A DNA stretch of 64,000 nucleotides from Acidobacteriota bacterium (GTDB lineage Bacteria; Acidobacteriota; Thermoanaerobaculia; UBA5066): positions 1 through 64,000 of the forward strand of contig RHKY01000003.1 of the NCBI GenBank assembly GCA_008363385.1, in the 5' to 3' direction. Of the stretch, positions 34,719 through 44,082 are shown in pieces. Position 1 is the stretch's first letter. The number at the start of each line of letters is the position of its first letter. The position numbers and the translations under genes were made by a program. Under the pieces are notes generated by a model, which saw nothing but the letters and a program-made list of their open reading frames with translations, did not search any database and was not told where the DNA came from.

Positions 34719-36158
34719 TCAGGCCGACGGGGCGTTCAGCTGCTCGACGGACTTCACGCCCCAGCCGAAGGCCTCCTCGTTGAGGGGGATCATGGCGCAC
34801 TTGTCCTTCAGCGCCTGGCGGATGGCGACCAGGAACGTCTCCTTGGGGTAGATGTTCGTGGCGGCCTGCAGGGCGCCGAGGGCGACGATGTTCTTGACGA
34901 CGGCCTTGCCCAGGCCGACGGCGACCTCGGTGAACGGGACGCCGTAGACCTTCACGCTCGGGTCGACCTCGGGCGCGGCGTGGATGACGGAGCTGTCGTA
35001 GAGGATGGTCCCGCCCTTCCTCACGATCGGGGCGAACTTGGTGAGGCTCGGGGCGTTGAAGGCGATCAGGACGTGCGGGTCGGGCGAGGCGGGGGAGAGG
35101 ACCTCCTCGGCCGCCACGTGGACGTCCGCGTAGGACGTGCCGCCGCGCGACTCGGGGCCGTAGCTCGGGATGTGGGTGGCGTCGAACCCCTCGTTGATCC
35201 CGGCGTAGGCGATCAGCATGGCGGCCGTCTGGGCGCCGTCGCCGCCGGAGCCGGCGAGCTTCAGCGAGACGTCGCTCGGCGCGAGGTGGGTGGGGAAGCC
35301 CTTGCAGGAGCGCTCCGGCTTCTCGGAGCTGGCCCCCAGGATCGAGAGGACCTTCGCCGGGTCGAAGCTGGGCTTCGGCATCGAGAACCAGGCCTCGCCG
35401 GCCGGCTCCTTCTTCACGCCGAGCGGGAAGACCGGGAGCATCGACTCCTTGACCCACTTCTCGGTCTCCTCGGGCGTCTTCTTCAGGTGCGTCGGGCACT
35501 CCGCGAGCACCTCGACGAAGGCGAAGCCCTTCCCCTCCATCTGGATCTGGATCGCCTTCTTGATCGCCTTGGCGGCGCGGTTGCGCTGCTTGGCGTCGAA
35601 GAGGGCCACCCGCTCGGAGTAGACGACGCCGTCCAGGCCGGCCATCAGCTCGGCCATCTTCATCGGGAGGCCCATCAGCTGGGTCCGGCCGAACGGGCTC
35701 GTCGCGGTCCTCATCCCCATCAGCGTCGTGGGGGCCATCTGGCCGCCCGTCATCCCGTAGATGGCGTTGTTGATGAAGACGATCGAGAGCGGCAGGCCGA
35801 GCTGGCCCGCCGAGACGATCTCGGCCAGGCCGATCGAGGCGAGGTCGCCGTCGCCCTGGTAGCTGACGACGATCGAGTCGGGGTTGGCCACCTTGTGCCC
35901 GATCGCCACGGCCGGGGCGCGCCCGTGGGCCGCCTGCGTGTTGCCGACGTCGAAGTAGTAGTAGAGGAAGACCGAGCAGCCGACCGGGGAGACGGCGACC
36001 GTCCGGTCCTGGATCCCCAGCTCGTCGATGGCGTCGGCGAGGTACTTGTGGGCCAGGCCGTGGCCGCAGCCGGGGCAGTAGTGGGTGGCGTGGCCCTTCA
36101 GGCCCTTGCCCTGGGAGTGACGCTCGAAGCGGTCGTAGAAGACGCTGCTGGTGCTCAC
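34719..36158 (-). CDS. 2-oxoacid:ferredoxin oxidoreductase, fused beta (TPP) and gamma subunits
   Basis: 479 residues from GTG 36158, overlapping the upstream stop by four bases (GTGA). The beta part (~1-290) has HYCPGCGHGLAHKYLADAID (cluster and TPP entry) and the TPP/Mg motif GDGDLASIGLAEIV...NNAIYGMTGGQ. The gamma part (~310-475) starts KLAGSGGDGAQTAAMLIAYA and contains IPSYGPESRGGTSYADV. In most bacteria and archaea these are separate. The complex decarboxylates a 2-oxoacid to acyl-CoA with reduction of ferredoxin; the alpha subunit next door resembles the branched-chain (VOR) or 2-oxoglutarate type. Substrate is not decided. Confidence 0.9.
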   Translation of the reverse strand: MSTSSVFYDRFERHSQGKGLKGHATHYCPGCGHGLAHKYLADAIDELGIQDRTVAVSPVGCSVFLYYYFDVGNTQAAHGRAPAVAIGHKVANPDSIVVSYQGDGDLASIGLAEIVSAGQLGLPLSIVFINNAIYGMTGGQMAPTTLMGMRTATSPFGRTQLMGLPMKMAELMAGLDGVVYSERVALFDAKQRNRAAKAIKKAIQIQMEGKGFAFVEVLAECPTHLKKTPEETEKWVKESMLPVFPLGVKKEPAGEAWFSMPKPSFDPAKVLSILGASSEKPERSCKGFPTHLAPSDVSLKLAGSGGDGAQTAAMLIAYAGINEGFDATHIPSYGPESRGGTSYADVHVAAEEVLSPASPDPHVLIAFNAPSLTKFAPIVRKGGTILYDSSVIHAAPEVDPSVKVYGVPFTEVAVGLGKAVVKNIVALGALQAATNIYPKETFLVAIRQALKDKCAMIPLNEEAFGWGVKSVEQLNAPSA

Positions 36159-37591
36159 GCCGTCACCTCCTCGCGCGCGGCGCGGGCTCTCTCGGGCGCG
36201 GCCCCCCCGAGGACCGCGGCGACGATCTCCTCCTGCGAGGGGAAGTGGCCTCCCATCCGCCGGACGTGGTCGATCGGGGGGAGGGCGGTGACGCCGGCGT
36301 TGGAGAGCGCCAGCCTCATCTCGTCCTCGAGCTGCCCCGGCGAGGCCTCGACGACGACGACGCGGCGGGCCCGCTCGACGACCGGGAGGAGGGCGTCGAT
36401 CGGGAACGGCCAGACGGTCAGGGGGCGGAAGAGGCCCGCCTTGACGCCCCGCTGGCGGAGCTGCTCGACGGCCCCCTTGGCCATCCGGGCCGGCGTGTTG
36501 CAGGCGAGGAGGACCACCTCGGCGTCGTCGCAGCAGAAGAGGTCCGAGCGCTGCTCGGCCGCCGCCATCCGCGCGTACTTGGCGTTCAGGTGCGCGTTGT
36601 GCCGCTCGAGGTCGCTCTCGTCGAGGTAGATCGAGGAGATCAGGTTCCGGCGGTGGTCCCGGTCGCCGTAGACCGCCCAGACCGGGATCCCCGGCTTGAC
36701 CATCTGCTTCGGCAGCCGCACCTTCCCGGTCATCTGGCCGAGGTAGCCGTCGCTGAGGACGACGACGGGGTTGCGGTACTTGAACGCCAGCTCGAAGGCC
36801 AGCATCGTCAGGTCGAGCATCTCCTGCGGCGTCGACGGGACGAGGCTGATGGCGTGCGTGTTCCCGTGGCCGAGGCCGCGGCAGGCGAGCTTGATGTCGG
36901 TCTGCTCGGGGGCGATGTTCCCCAGGCCCGGGCCCCCGCGCATGACGTCGACGAAGACGCCCGGGACCTCGGAGCCGACCATGTACGAGATCCCCTCCAG
37001 CATCAGGCTGAACCCCGGCGAGGAGGTGAACGTCATCGACGGGAGCCCCGCCCCGCCGCAGCCGTACATGTGGTTGACGGTCGCCACCTCGGAGACCGCC
37101 TGCAGGAAGACGCCGTCCACCTCGGGGAGGAGCTTGGCCATCAGCTCGGCCCCCTCCGTCGACGGGGTGATCGGGTAGCCGAAGAAGTGCCGGCACCCGG
37201 CCAGGAGCGCGCCGACGGCCGAGGCGTAGTTCCCCTTGATGACGAGCGGCTCGGTCACTGGGAGCGGGATCACCTCGGGCGGGATCTCCACCGGCTCGGG
37301 CGCGTCGTGGGGCCGCTTGCCGAAGAGCTTCTCCGGGTCCTCCAGCTCGTAGTCGGTGGCGTCGGCGGGCTTGCCCATCAGGCCGTACGGCTCGGGGCAG
37401 GCGTCGATGCAGAGGCCGCAGGCGTTGCAGGCTTCCAGGTCGATGACGACGGGGATCAGCCCCGTCTTCGCGTTGATCTCGGTCCCGAGCTCGATGCAGT
37501 GCTTCGGGCAGGCGCTGATGCACCTCCCGCAGCCCTTGCAGAACTCCTCGAACAGGAACGGTTTCGGTCTCTCTTTGGCGACTTGAGGCAT
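36155..37591 (-). CDS. 2-oxoacid:ferredoxin oxidoreductase, fused ferredoxin (delta) and alpha subunits
   Basis: 478 residues. Residues ~15-75 form a 2x[4Fe-4S] ferredoxin (CKGCGRCISACP and CNACGLCIDACP). The remainder is the alpha subunit: VIKGNYASAVGALLAGCRHF, GYPITPSTEGAELMAKLLPE, EVATVNHMYGCGGAGLPSMT, and DVMRGGPGLGNIAPEQTD. With the next gene the whole four-subunit enzyme is made from two polypeptides. ATG 37591 follows GAGGAG by six bases. First gene of the operon; the 260-base upstream region is locally AT-rich and probably holds the promoter, but no hexamer pair stands out. Confidence 0.92.
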   Translation of the reverse strand: MPQVAKERPKPFLFEEFCKGCGRCISACPKHCIELGTEINAKTGLIPVVIDLEACNACGLCIDACPEPYGLMGKPADATDYELEDPEKLFGKRPHDAPEPVEIPPEVIPLPVTEPLVIKGNYASAVGALLAGCRHFFGYPITPSTEGAELMAKLLPEVDGVFLQAVSEVATVNHMYGCGGAGLPSMTFTSSPGFSLMLEGISYMVGSEVPGVFVDVMRGGPGLGNIAPEQTDIKLACRGLGHGNTHAISLVPSTPQEMLDLTMLAFELAFKYRNPVVVLSDGYLGQMTGKVRLPKQMVKPGIPVWAVYGDRDHRRNLISSIYLDESDLERHNAHLNAKYARMAAAEQRSDLFCCDDAEVVLLACNTPARMAKGAVEQLRQRGVKAGLFRPLTVWPFPIDALLPVVERARRVVVVEASPGQLEDEMRLALSNAGVTALPPIDHVRRMGGHFPSQEEIVAAVLGGAAPERARAAREEVTA

Positions 37592-37802
37592 CGCGGTCTC
37601 CTCACCGCGGATCCTAGTCTCCGATCAGGTTGATTTGTTCATATCCGATGCTTCATGTTCAAAAGCGCCGAATCCAACGAATCGGCCGCGCCGGGTCTGG
37701 TCATCCTTCGCAAGTCGTTCTGAAAAAGAGAGTTGACCCTGGTGGCCGGAGTGCCGTGACGTGGATCAAATGATCCCGCCCCCGGCGGGCCGGCGGAGGA
37801 CG

Positions 37803-37831
37803 AAAAAGGCCCCGGCCGTCCGGCCGGGGCC
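37803..37831 (-). terminator. Intrinsic terminator of the hsp20 gene
   Basis: A perfect 10-bp stem (GGCCCCGGCC / GGCCGGGGCC) with loop GTCC, then TTTTT on the minus strand, 24 bases after the stop at 37855. Confidence 0.85.
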
Positions 37832-37854
37832 TCCTCGACGGGGATCCCGAGGGT

Positions 37855-38334
37855 TCACTTCTTCGCGGCGTCGATGACCTTCTTGCCGGTCGCGATCGGG
37901 ATCGACTTGGGTTTGGCCTCCTCGCGCTTGGGGACGTCGATCGTCAGGACCCCCTCGTTGAGGGAGGCGGCGACCCTCTCGGCGTCCACGTTCACCGGCA
38001 GCGAGAAGGAGCGGATGAAGCGGCCGTAGGAGCGCTCCACGCGGTGCCAGCTCTTCTCCTCGGTCTTCTTCTCGAAGCGGCGCTCGCCCTCGATCGTCAG
38101 GACTCCGTTCTCGATGTTGAGGGTGAGGTCCTCCTGGCGGAAGCCCGGGAGCTCGACGGTGAACGTGAGGGCGTCCTTCGTCTCCGAGATGTCCACCGGG
38201 GGAGCCCACGCGGCGCTCACGCCCTCGTCGCGGCTACCGAGCCCGGCGGAGCCGAACGTCTCGCTGAAGATGCGGTTCATCTGGTTCTGGAAAGCCTGAA
38301 GGTCGCGGAAGGGGTCGCTGTAACGGGTGATCAT
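37855..38334 (-). CDS. hsp20: Hsp20/alpha-crystallin small heat-shock protein
   Basis: 159 residues from ATG 38334, preceded by a near-perfect AAGGAGGT at seven bases; the longer open frame to 38442 overlaps the promoter. The alpha-crystallin domain (~40-140) shows PPVDISETKDALTFTVELPG, ENGVLTIEGERR and the closing LNEGVLTIDVPK motif. The N-terminal arm has SDPFRDLQAFQNQMNRIF; the C-terminal IPI motif is present (KPKSIPIATG). An ATP-independent holdase forming oligomers in the cytoplasm. Its own promoter and terminator make it a single-gene transcription unit. Confidence 0.95.
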   Translation of the reverse strand: MITRYSDPFRDLQAFQNQMNRIFSETFGSAGLGSRDEGVSAAWAPPVDISETKDALTFTVELPGFRQEDLTLNIENGVLTIEGERRFEKKTEEKSWHRVERSYGRFIRSFSLPVNVDAERVAASLNEGVLTIDVPKREEAKPKSIPIATGKKVIDAAKK

Positions 38335-38413
38335 GACGTCTACCTCCTTGGATTGACGGATCGATGTCTCTGGCTGCCTGCCATCGGCCTGTCCGGGTAC
38401 CGCAGCCACCGGG

Positions 38414-38442
38414 AATATAGAATCTGCGCCTTCGGTTGTCAA
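38414..38442 (-). promoter_or_regulatory. Consensus sigma-70 promoter of hsp20
   Basis: On the minus strand, TTGACA (38442-38437), exactly 17 bases, then TATATT (38419-38414). It is the best promoter match in the window and lies in a locally AT-rich patch. The predicted leader is about 70 bases with no obvious CIRCE repeat. Confidence 0.85.
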
Positions 38443-38556
38443 GTCATTTTCTTCATCAAAGCACTAAGATTCCCAGGCCAGTACGCGACCGCGGGCGTTT
38501 CGGCTGGCCTGGGCACCGCGTGAGATGATCTCCGTCGAATCCTGTCGCGAGGGAGC

Positions 38557-40092
38557 ATGTCACTGAGAGGACTCGGGATCGCGGCGCTGGCCGGGCTGGC
38601 CGGCTGGGGGCTCCTCCCCGGCTGTCGGCCAGCGGCCGAGCAGGTCGCGCTGCCGGTGGTGATCTCGGTCCCGTTCGAGATCGACACTCTCGACCCCCTG
38701 GCCCGGGACAGGATCTCCAACTTCAACTTCGCCGTCCACTTCTACGAGCCCCTCGTCTCGACGAACGCCGACCTCGAGGTCGTCCCCCGGCTCGCCACTC
38801 ACTGGTCGAACCCGACCCCGACGACCTGGCTCTTCCACCTGAGGCAGGGGGTCCGGTTCCACGGCGGAGCCCCCTTCGGGGCCGAGGACGTGGTGGCCAC
38901 GTTCGAGGCCCTCCGGCGCGACCCCTCTCTCGAGCTGTCCGTTTACCTCGCCCCGGTCTCGTCGGTCCGGGCGGTCGACGCGGTCACCGTCGAGGTCCGG
39001 ACCCACCGGCCCGTGGCCGTCCTCCTCAACAAGCTCTGCTCGATCCCGATCGTGAGCCGGGAGGCGGCCTCGCGGCGGCGGGGAGAGGCGGTGGACGGGA
39101 CCGGGCCGTACCGCCTCGTCTCCTGGCGGAAGGGGTTCACCGTCGAGGCCGAGCGGAACGAGGGGTACTGGGGCGAGCGGCCCGCGGTGCGCTCGGTGCG
39201 GTTCCTCCTCGGCCGCGGCCCCGCCGAGTCGGTCGCAGACGTCCTCGAGGGGCGCGCCCAGCTCGGGCCAGCCCGCGGCCGGTCGGACGAGGAGCGGGTC
39301 CGGGACCGGGACGACGTCCGATTCGTGCGCCGGGCGGGCCTCATGACGCGGTACCTCGGCTTCGACGTGGCGAGCGAACGGAACCCGGGCGTCGACGCGC
39401 CCGAGAACCCTTTCCGGCGGCGGGAGGCCAGGCTCGCGATCGCGGCCGCGGTCGACCGGGCGCGGCTCGTCGCGAGCCTGCCGTCGCTGGCGATCCCCGC
39501 CGCGCAGCTCGTCCCCGCCTTCATCTTCGGCTTCGACCCCGAGGTCCGCGACGAGGCCCCGGACCCGCGACGCGCCCGCGAGCTCCTCGCCGCGGCCGGG
39601 ATCCCGCGAGGCGTCGGGGGGCGGCTCCTCGTCCGGTCGCTCGCGGCGGACACGGCTGAGGCCCTGGCGGAGGCCCTGTCGCCCCTCGGGATCGCCCTCT
39701 CGGTGGAGGCGGTGGGGGACGTGGAGTTCTTCGAGAGGGCCCGCCGCGAGCCGCCGGCCCTCTTCGTGACGCGTTACGCCTGCTCGACGGGCGACGGGAG
39801 CGACGTCCTGGACGTCGCGCTCCACTCCCCGGACCCCTCGCGGGGCTACGGCGCGATGAACTTCGGCCGGGTCGCCGACCCGGAGCTCGACCGCCGGATC
39901 GAGGAGAGCGCCGGCGTCCTCGAGGCCGCCGAGAGGCGGGAGCGGCTCCAGGCGGCCTTCCGCCGCGTCCGCGAGGAGGCGTGGGTCGTGCCGCTGCAGG
40001 TGGACGAGACGGCGTGGCTGGTCTCGAGCCGGGTCGTCTTCCGCCCGCGGCCGGACGGCTACGTCCTGGCGGGCGAGCTGGGGGTCCGGTGA
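38557..40092 (+). CDS. Family 5 extracellular solute-binding lipoprotein (peptide/nickel type)
   Basis: 511 residues with a lipobox (GWGLLPGC). SBP_bac_5 signatures: FEIDTLDPLA, NFAVHFYEPLVSTN, VPRLATHWS, WLFHLRQGVRFHGGAPFGAEDV and GTGPYRLVSWRKG. The C-terminal lobe ends with a typical AFRRVREEAWVVPLQ. Family members capture oligopeptides or other solutes for an ABC importer. No permease or ATPase gene is adjacent, so it may be an orphan receptor or work with a transporter elsewhere. ATG 38557 has GAGGGA just upstream. Confidence 0.9.
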   Translation: MSLRGLGIAALAGLAGWGLLPGCRPAAEQVALPVVISVPFEIDTLDPLARDRISNFNFAVHFYEPLVSTNADLEVVPRLATHWSNPTPTTWLFHLRQGVRFHGGAPFGAEDVVATFEALRRDPSLELSVYLAPVSSVRAVDAVTVEVRTHRPVAVLLNKLCSIPIVSREAASRRRGEAVDGTGPYRLVSWRKGFTVEAERNEGYWGERPAVRSVRFLLGRGPAESVADVLEGRAQLGPARGRSDEERVRDRDDVRFVRRAGLMTRYLGFDVASERNPGVDAPENPFRRREARLAIAAAVDRARLVASLPSLAIPAAQLVPAFIFGFDPEVRDEAPDPRRARELLAAAGIPRGVGGRLLVRSLAADTAEALAEALSPLGIALSVEAVGDVEFFERARREPPALFVTRYACSTGDGSDVLDVALHSPDPSRGYGAMNFGRVADPELDRRIEESAGVLEAAERRERLQAAFRRVREEAWVVPLQVDETAWLVSSRVVFRPRPDGYVLAGELGVR

Positions 40093-40163
40093 CAGGCGGG
40101 CAGGTGTAGGCTTTTCCCGGGGAACCGGCCGCCCTGGGAAAGGCTGGGACGAGGAGGTTGTCG

Positions 40164-40469
40164 ATGGCGACCTACGTGCTCATGACGAAGCTCAGCCCCG
40201 ACGCGCTCCAGGGGAGCGCGGGCCGCCGCGAGACCGGGCACGGCTGGAAGAAGAAGGTCGAGGAGCTCTGCCCGGGGATCCGGTGGGTCGCCCACTACGC
40301 GCTCCTCGGCCCCTACGACTTCATGGACGTCTACGAGGCGCCGGACGGGGAGACCGCGTTCCGCGTCTCGCTCCTGTCCCGCGAGTGGGGAGCGGTCTCG
40401 GCCGAGAGCTGGCCGGCGATGCCGTACGAGCGCTTCCTCGCCGTGGCCGACACGGTCGAGAAGAAGTAG
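40164..40469 (+). CDS. GYD domain protein
   Basis: 101 residues: MATYVLMTKLSPDAL start, LLGPYDFMDVYEAPD (the GxYD signature), and a C-terminal MPYERFLAV stretch. GYD proteins are small ferredoxin-like-fold proteins of unknown function. ATG 40164 is six bases after GAGGAGG; the TTG at 40158 is less likely. Confidence 0.85.
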   Translation: MATYVLMTKLSPDALQGSAGRRETGHGWKKKVEELCPGIRWVAHYALLGPYDFMDVYEAPDGETAFRVSLLSREWGAVSAESWPAMPYERFLAVADTVEKK

Positions 40470-40487
40470 CCGGTCCCGGACCGGGGC

Positions 40488-40952
40488 TCACTCCGGCCCC
40501 AGGGCCGGGATCTCGTCGTCGGGGCGCTCGAGCGCGGCCCAGTAGCGAAGGCCGTTCGGGAGGTGGTGCACGCCGAGGAGAAGGAGCGCAGCCCCGGCCG
40601 GGAAGAGCGCCGCGCGGACGTCCTTCATCAGGAACGCCCCCACGAGCCCCACGATCGCCGCCGCCTCCACGAGGGCGACGGAGAGGAGGCTGCGGGACCG
40701 GAACCACCCGGCGGGGGGGAGCTCGGCGCGGCGCGCGCCCGGCGCGACCCGAGGGGCGACGGTGGCGGAGACGGCGAGGAGCGCGAGGCAGGCCCCGGCC
40801 AGGAGCCACGGGAGGACGCCCGGAGGCCCTTCCGGCGGGGCTTCCCGCCGCCCGACGGCGAAGAACGCCACGAGGACGTAGACGGGGATCGACGTCGCCA
40901 GCGCCCCCGTCTGGATCAGCCAGGCGGCTCGTCCCGAGAGCTCCTGCGCCAT
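40488..40952 (-). CDS. Four-helix membrane protein of unknown function
   Basis: 154 residues with four hydrophobic segments (TGALATSIPVYVLVAFFAVG; PWLLAGACLALLAVSA; LLSVALVEAAAIVGLVGAFL; ALFPAGAALLLLGVHHLP). The Glu in the third helix and the HH near the fourth are notable. Resembles small uncharacterised inner-membrane proteins, no family recognised. ATG 40952 follows GAGGAAG. It ends 18 bases from the convergent GYD gene. Confidence 0.75.
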   Translation of the reverse strand: MAQELSGRAAWLIQTGALATSIPVYVLVAFFAVGRREAPPEGPPGVLPWLLAGACLALLAVSATVAPRVAPGARRAELPPAGWFRSRSLLSVALVEAAAIVGLVGAFLMKDVRAALFPAGAALLLLGVHHLPNGLRYWAALERPDDEIPALGPE

Positions 40953-40983
40953 GGTCTTCCTCCCTCTCCCGGCTAACGCGGGC

Positions 40984-43900
40984 TCACGAGAGGCCGAGCG
41001 GCGTCTGGGGCTCGGCCCGCCTCTGCCTGCGCCGCTCGGGGAGCGCCGCCAGCCACGCCTTGACCCGGTCCGCCACCACGTAGAAGGCCGGCACGACCAG
41101 GAGCGAGAGGGCCGTCGAGAGGATCACCCCGCCGATGACGGCCGTGGCCATCGGGGTCCGGATCTCGGACCCCGGGCCCAGCCCCAGGGCCGGCGGGATG
41201 GCGGCCATCAGGGTCGCCACGGAGGTCATCAGGATCGGCCGGAGGCGGATCGGGCCGGCCCGCCGCATCGCCTCGGCCGCGTCGTGCCCCTCGTCGCGCA
41301 GCTGGTTGGCGAAGTCGACGAGGATGATCGAGTTCTTCTTGACGATCCCCATCAGGAGGAGGAGCCCGATCATGCTGAAGACGTTCAGGCTCTGCCCCGT
41401 CACGAGGAGCGCGAAGGCCGCCCCGGCGACCGACAGCGGGAGGATCGACAGGACCGTCACGGGGTGGAGGAACGAGTTGAACTGCGAGGCCAGGACCATG
41501 TAGGCCACGCCGACCCCGAGGAAGAGGGCGAAGACGAGCTCGCCCATCGACTCGCGGAACGCCACGCTCGCTCCCCCGAGGACGATCCGCATCCCGGTCG
41601 GCATCGTCTTGCCGATCGCCTCGACGGTGGCCAGCGCCTCGTCCTGGGCGTGGCCGGGGGCGACGTTGGCGAAGACCGTGATGGCGCGCTCGCGGTCGCG
41701 GCGGGTGATGGCCTGCAGCGCCGGGCGCTCCTCGGTCGTGACGAGGGACGAGAGCGGGACCCACTCCCCCGAGGCCGAGCGCAGGCGAAGCCGCCCGAGG
41801 TCCTCGGGGCGGGTGCGCTGCGAGGCCAGGAGGCGGATCCTCACGTCGATCCGCCGCCCGGAGGAGTTGTACTTGCCGGCCCGCAGGCCCCCGACGGTGG
41901 CGTTGATCGCCGTGGCGACGTCCTCCACGGAGATGCCGAGGTCGGCGGCGCGCTTGCGGTCCGGGACGATCTGCAGCTCGGGCATCCCGAGCTGGTAGTC
42001 GGTGTCCAGGTCGACGACGACGCCGCTCCGCTCGAGCTCGTCCTTGACGCGCGCCGTCTCCTCGACGAGCCGGTCCCAGTCCGAGCCGCGGACGGAGAAC
42101 TCGACCGGGAACCCGCGCTGCGCCGTGATGCCGGACTGGGAGGGGTCCTGGACGACGGCCCGCAGGCCCGGGATGGCGTTCAGCTCCTTGCGGACGACCG
42201 CCATGAACTCGGTCTGGGTGACGCCCCGCTCGGACGGCGGGACGAGCGTGACGAAGAAGATGCCGGTGTTCACCCCTCCGCCGAAGCCGCCGACGACCGC
42301 GAAGAGGCGCTCCACCTCGGGGCGGCCGTTCAGGAGCTCCTCGGCCTTGCGGAGGATCCGGTCGGTCTCGCGGATGTCCGAGCTGACGGCCGTCTGGCAG
42401 CGGATGAAGAGGCGGCTCTGGTCCTGCGACGGGACGAACTCGCCGGGGAGCGTCCGGAAGACGACGGCCGACGCGGCGAGGAGGACGGCGGCGGCCACGA
42501 GGATCGAGACGGGGCGCGAGAGGCCCCAGCCCAGCGCCCGGCCGTAGAGGCGCGAGAGCGACGCGAAGGCGCGGTCCACGGCGCCGCCGAAGCCCGAGCG
42601 GTGGACGTCGGAGGTCTTCAGGATCTGCGAGCACCTCGCGGGCGCCAGCGTGACCGCCTCCAGGTACGACAGGGCCACCGCCACGCAGAGGGCGACGCCG
42701 AACTGGAGGAAGAACCGGCCGACGACGCCCCGCATGAAGACGACGGGGACGAAGATCGCGATGACCGCCGCCGTGGCGGCCAGCGCGGCGAACGTGATCT
42801 GCGCGGTCCCCTCGCGGGCGGCGCGGACCCGGTCCTTCCCCCCCTCGGCGTGCCGGAAGATGTTCTCCATCACCATGATCGCGTCGTCGACGACGATGCC
42901 GACGGCCAGCGCGAGCGCCAGCAGCGTGAACGTGTTCAGGGTGAACCCGAGGAAGAAGATCACCGCGACCGTCCCGAGGAGCGACATCGGGATCGCCAGG
43001 ACGACGTTCAGCGTCGAGGAGAGGGAGCCGAGGAACATCCAGCAGACGAGGGCGGTCAGGAGGACCGAGAGGACCAGCTCGAACTGGATCTCGTGGACCG
43101 ACTCCTCGATGAACGTCGTGGAGTCGAAGTTGATCCCGATCTCCATCCCGGCCGGGAGCGTCTTCCGGATCTCCTCGATCTCGGCCTTGATCGCCTGGGC
43201 GACGGCGACGGCGTTGGCCCCCCGCTGCTTGCGGATGCCCAGGCCCTGGGCCGGGGCGCCGTTGACGCGCGCCATGCGCCGCACGTCCTCGAAGCCGTCC
43301 TCCACGAGGGCGACGTCCTCGAGGTGGACCGGGGCGCCGTTCCTCTCGGCCACGACGAGGCGGCGGAGCGTGTCGATGTCGAGCGCCTCGCCCAGCACCC
43401 GGACGTTCACCTCCCGCCCCTCGACCTCCAGGCGGCCCGCCGGCAGCTCCAGGTGCTGCCGCCTCAGGGCGCCGATCAGGTCGGTGACGCCGAGGCCCTG
43501 GGCGTTCAGCCGGTCGGCGTCGACCCAGACCCGCACGTTCCGCTCCAGGTAGCCGCCCATCGTCACCTCGCCGACGCCCGGGATCGTCTGGAGGCGGTCC
43601 TTCACCCGGTACCGGATGTAGTCGGCGATGACCTGCTGCGAGAACGGCCCCGAGACGCCCAGCCAGAGGATCGGCTGGTCCTCGGGGTTGGACTTGGAGA
43701 TGACGGGCGGGTCGATCTCGCGGGGGAGGCGGCGCTGGGCCTGGGAGACCTTCGTCTGGACGTCCTGGAGGGCCAGGTCGACGTTGCGGGAGAGGTCCAG
43801 CTCGACGGTGATCGAGGCCCGGCCCTGCCGCGAGACGGAGGTGATCGACTTCACCCCCTCCACCTGCGTGACGGCCTCCTCGAGGGGCTCGACGACGTCG

Positions 43901-44082
43901 TGCTCCATCACCTCGGGGGCCGCGCCCTCCCAGTCGACCGAGACGCTGATGGTCGGGAAGTCGACGTCGGGGAGCTGGCTGATCCCGATCCGGCCGAGGG
44001 CGACGGCGCCGAAGACGATCGTCGCCGCCATCAGCATCCAGGCGAAGACCGGCTTCTCGATGCAGGCCTCGGTGATCTTCAC
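40984..44082 (-). CDS. RND efflux permease (HAE1/AcrB-like)
   Basis: 1,032 residues from GTG 44082, overlapping the adaptor gene by four bases (GTGA). N-terminal CIEKPVFAWMLMAATIVFGA opens the first helix. Twelve helices and two large periplasmic loops are expected. Characteristic stretches: GRIGISQLPDVDFPTISVSV, the helix-4 proton-relay region ALALAVGIVVDDAIMVMENI with two Asp, GTLSS-like domain junctions, and the second repeat FSMIGLLLLMGIVKKNSIIL. Proton-driven export of drugs or other small molecules through a TolC channel; family HAE1, substrate unknown. Confidence 0.95.
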   Translation of the reverse strand: MKITEACIEKPVFAWMLMAATIVFGAVALGRIGISQLPDVDFPTISVSVDWEGAAPEVMEHDVVEPLEEAVTQVEGVKSITSVSRQGRASITVELDLSRNVDLALQDVQTKVSQAQRRLPREIDPPVISKSNPEDQPILWLGVSGPFSQQVIADYIRYRVKDRLQTIPGVGEVTMGGYLERNVRVWVDADRLNAQGLGVTDLIGALRRQHLELPAGRLEVEGREVNVRVLGEALDIDTLRRLVVAERNGAPVHLEDVALVEDGFEDVRRMARVNGAPAQGLGIRKQRGANAVAVAQAIKAEIEEIRKTLPAGMEIGINFDSTTFIEESVHEIQFELVLSVLLTALVCWMFLGSLSSTLNVVLAIPMSLLGTVAVIFFLGFTLNTFTLLALALAVGIVVDDAIMVMENIFRHAEGGKDRVRAAREGTAQITFAALAATAAVIAIFVPVVFMRGVVGRFFLQFGVALCVAVALSYLEAVTLAPARCSQILKTSDVHRSGFGGAVDRAFASLSRLYGRALGWGLSRPVSILVAAAVLLAASAVVFRTLPGEFVPSQDQSRLFIRCQTAVSSDIRETDRILRKAEELLNGRPEVERLFAVVGGFGGGVNTGIFFVTLVPPSERGVTQTEFMAVVRKELNAIPGLRAVVQDPSQSGITAQRGFPVEFSVRGSDWDRLVEETARVKDELERSGVVVDLDTDYQLGMPELQIVPDRKRAADLGISVEDVATAINATVGGLRAGKYNSSGRRIDVRIRLLASQRTRPEDLGRLRLRSASGEWVPLSSLVTTEERPALQAITRRDRERAITVFANVAPGHAQDEALATVEAIGKTMPTGMRIVLGGASVAFRESMGELVFALFLGVGVAYMVLASQFNSFLHPVTVLSILPLSVAGAAFALLVTGQSLNVFSMIGLLLLMGIVKKNSIILVDFANQLRDEGHDAAEAMRRAGPIRLRPILMTSVATLMAAIPPALGLGPGSEIRTPMATAVIGGVILSTALSLLVVPAFYVVADRVKAWLAALPERRRQRRAEPQTPLGLS

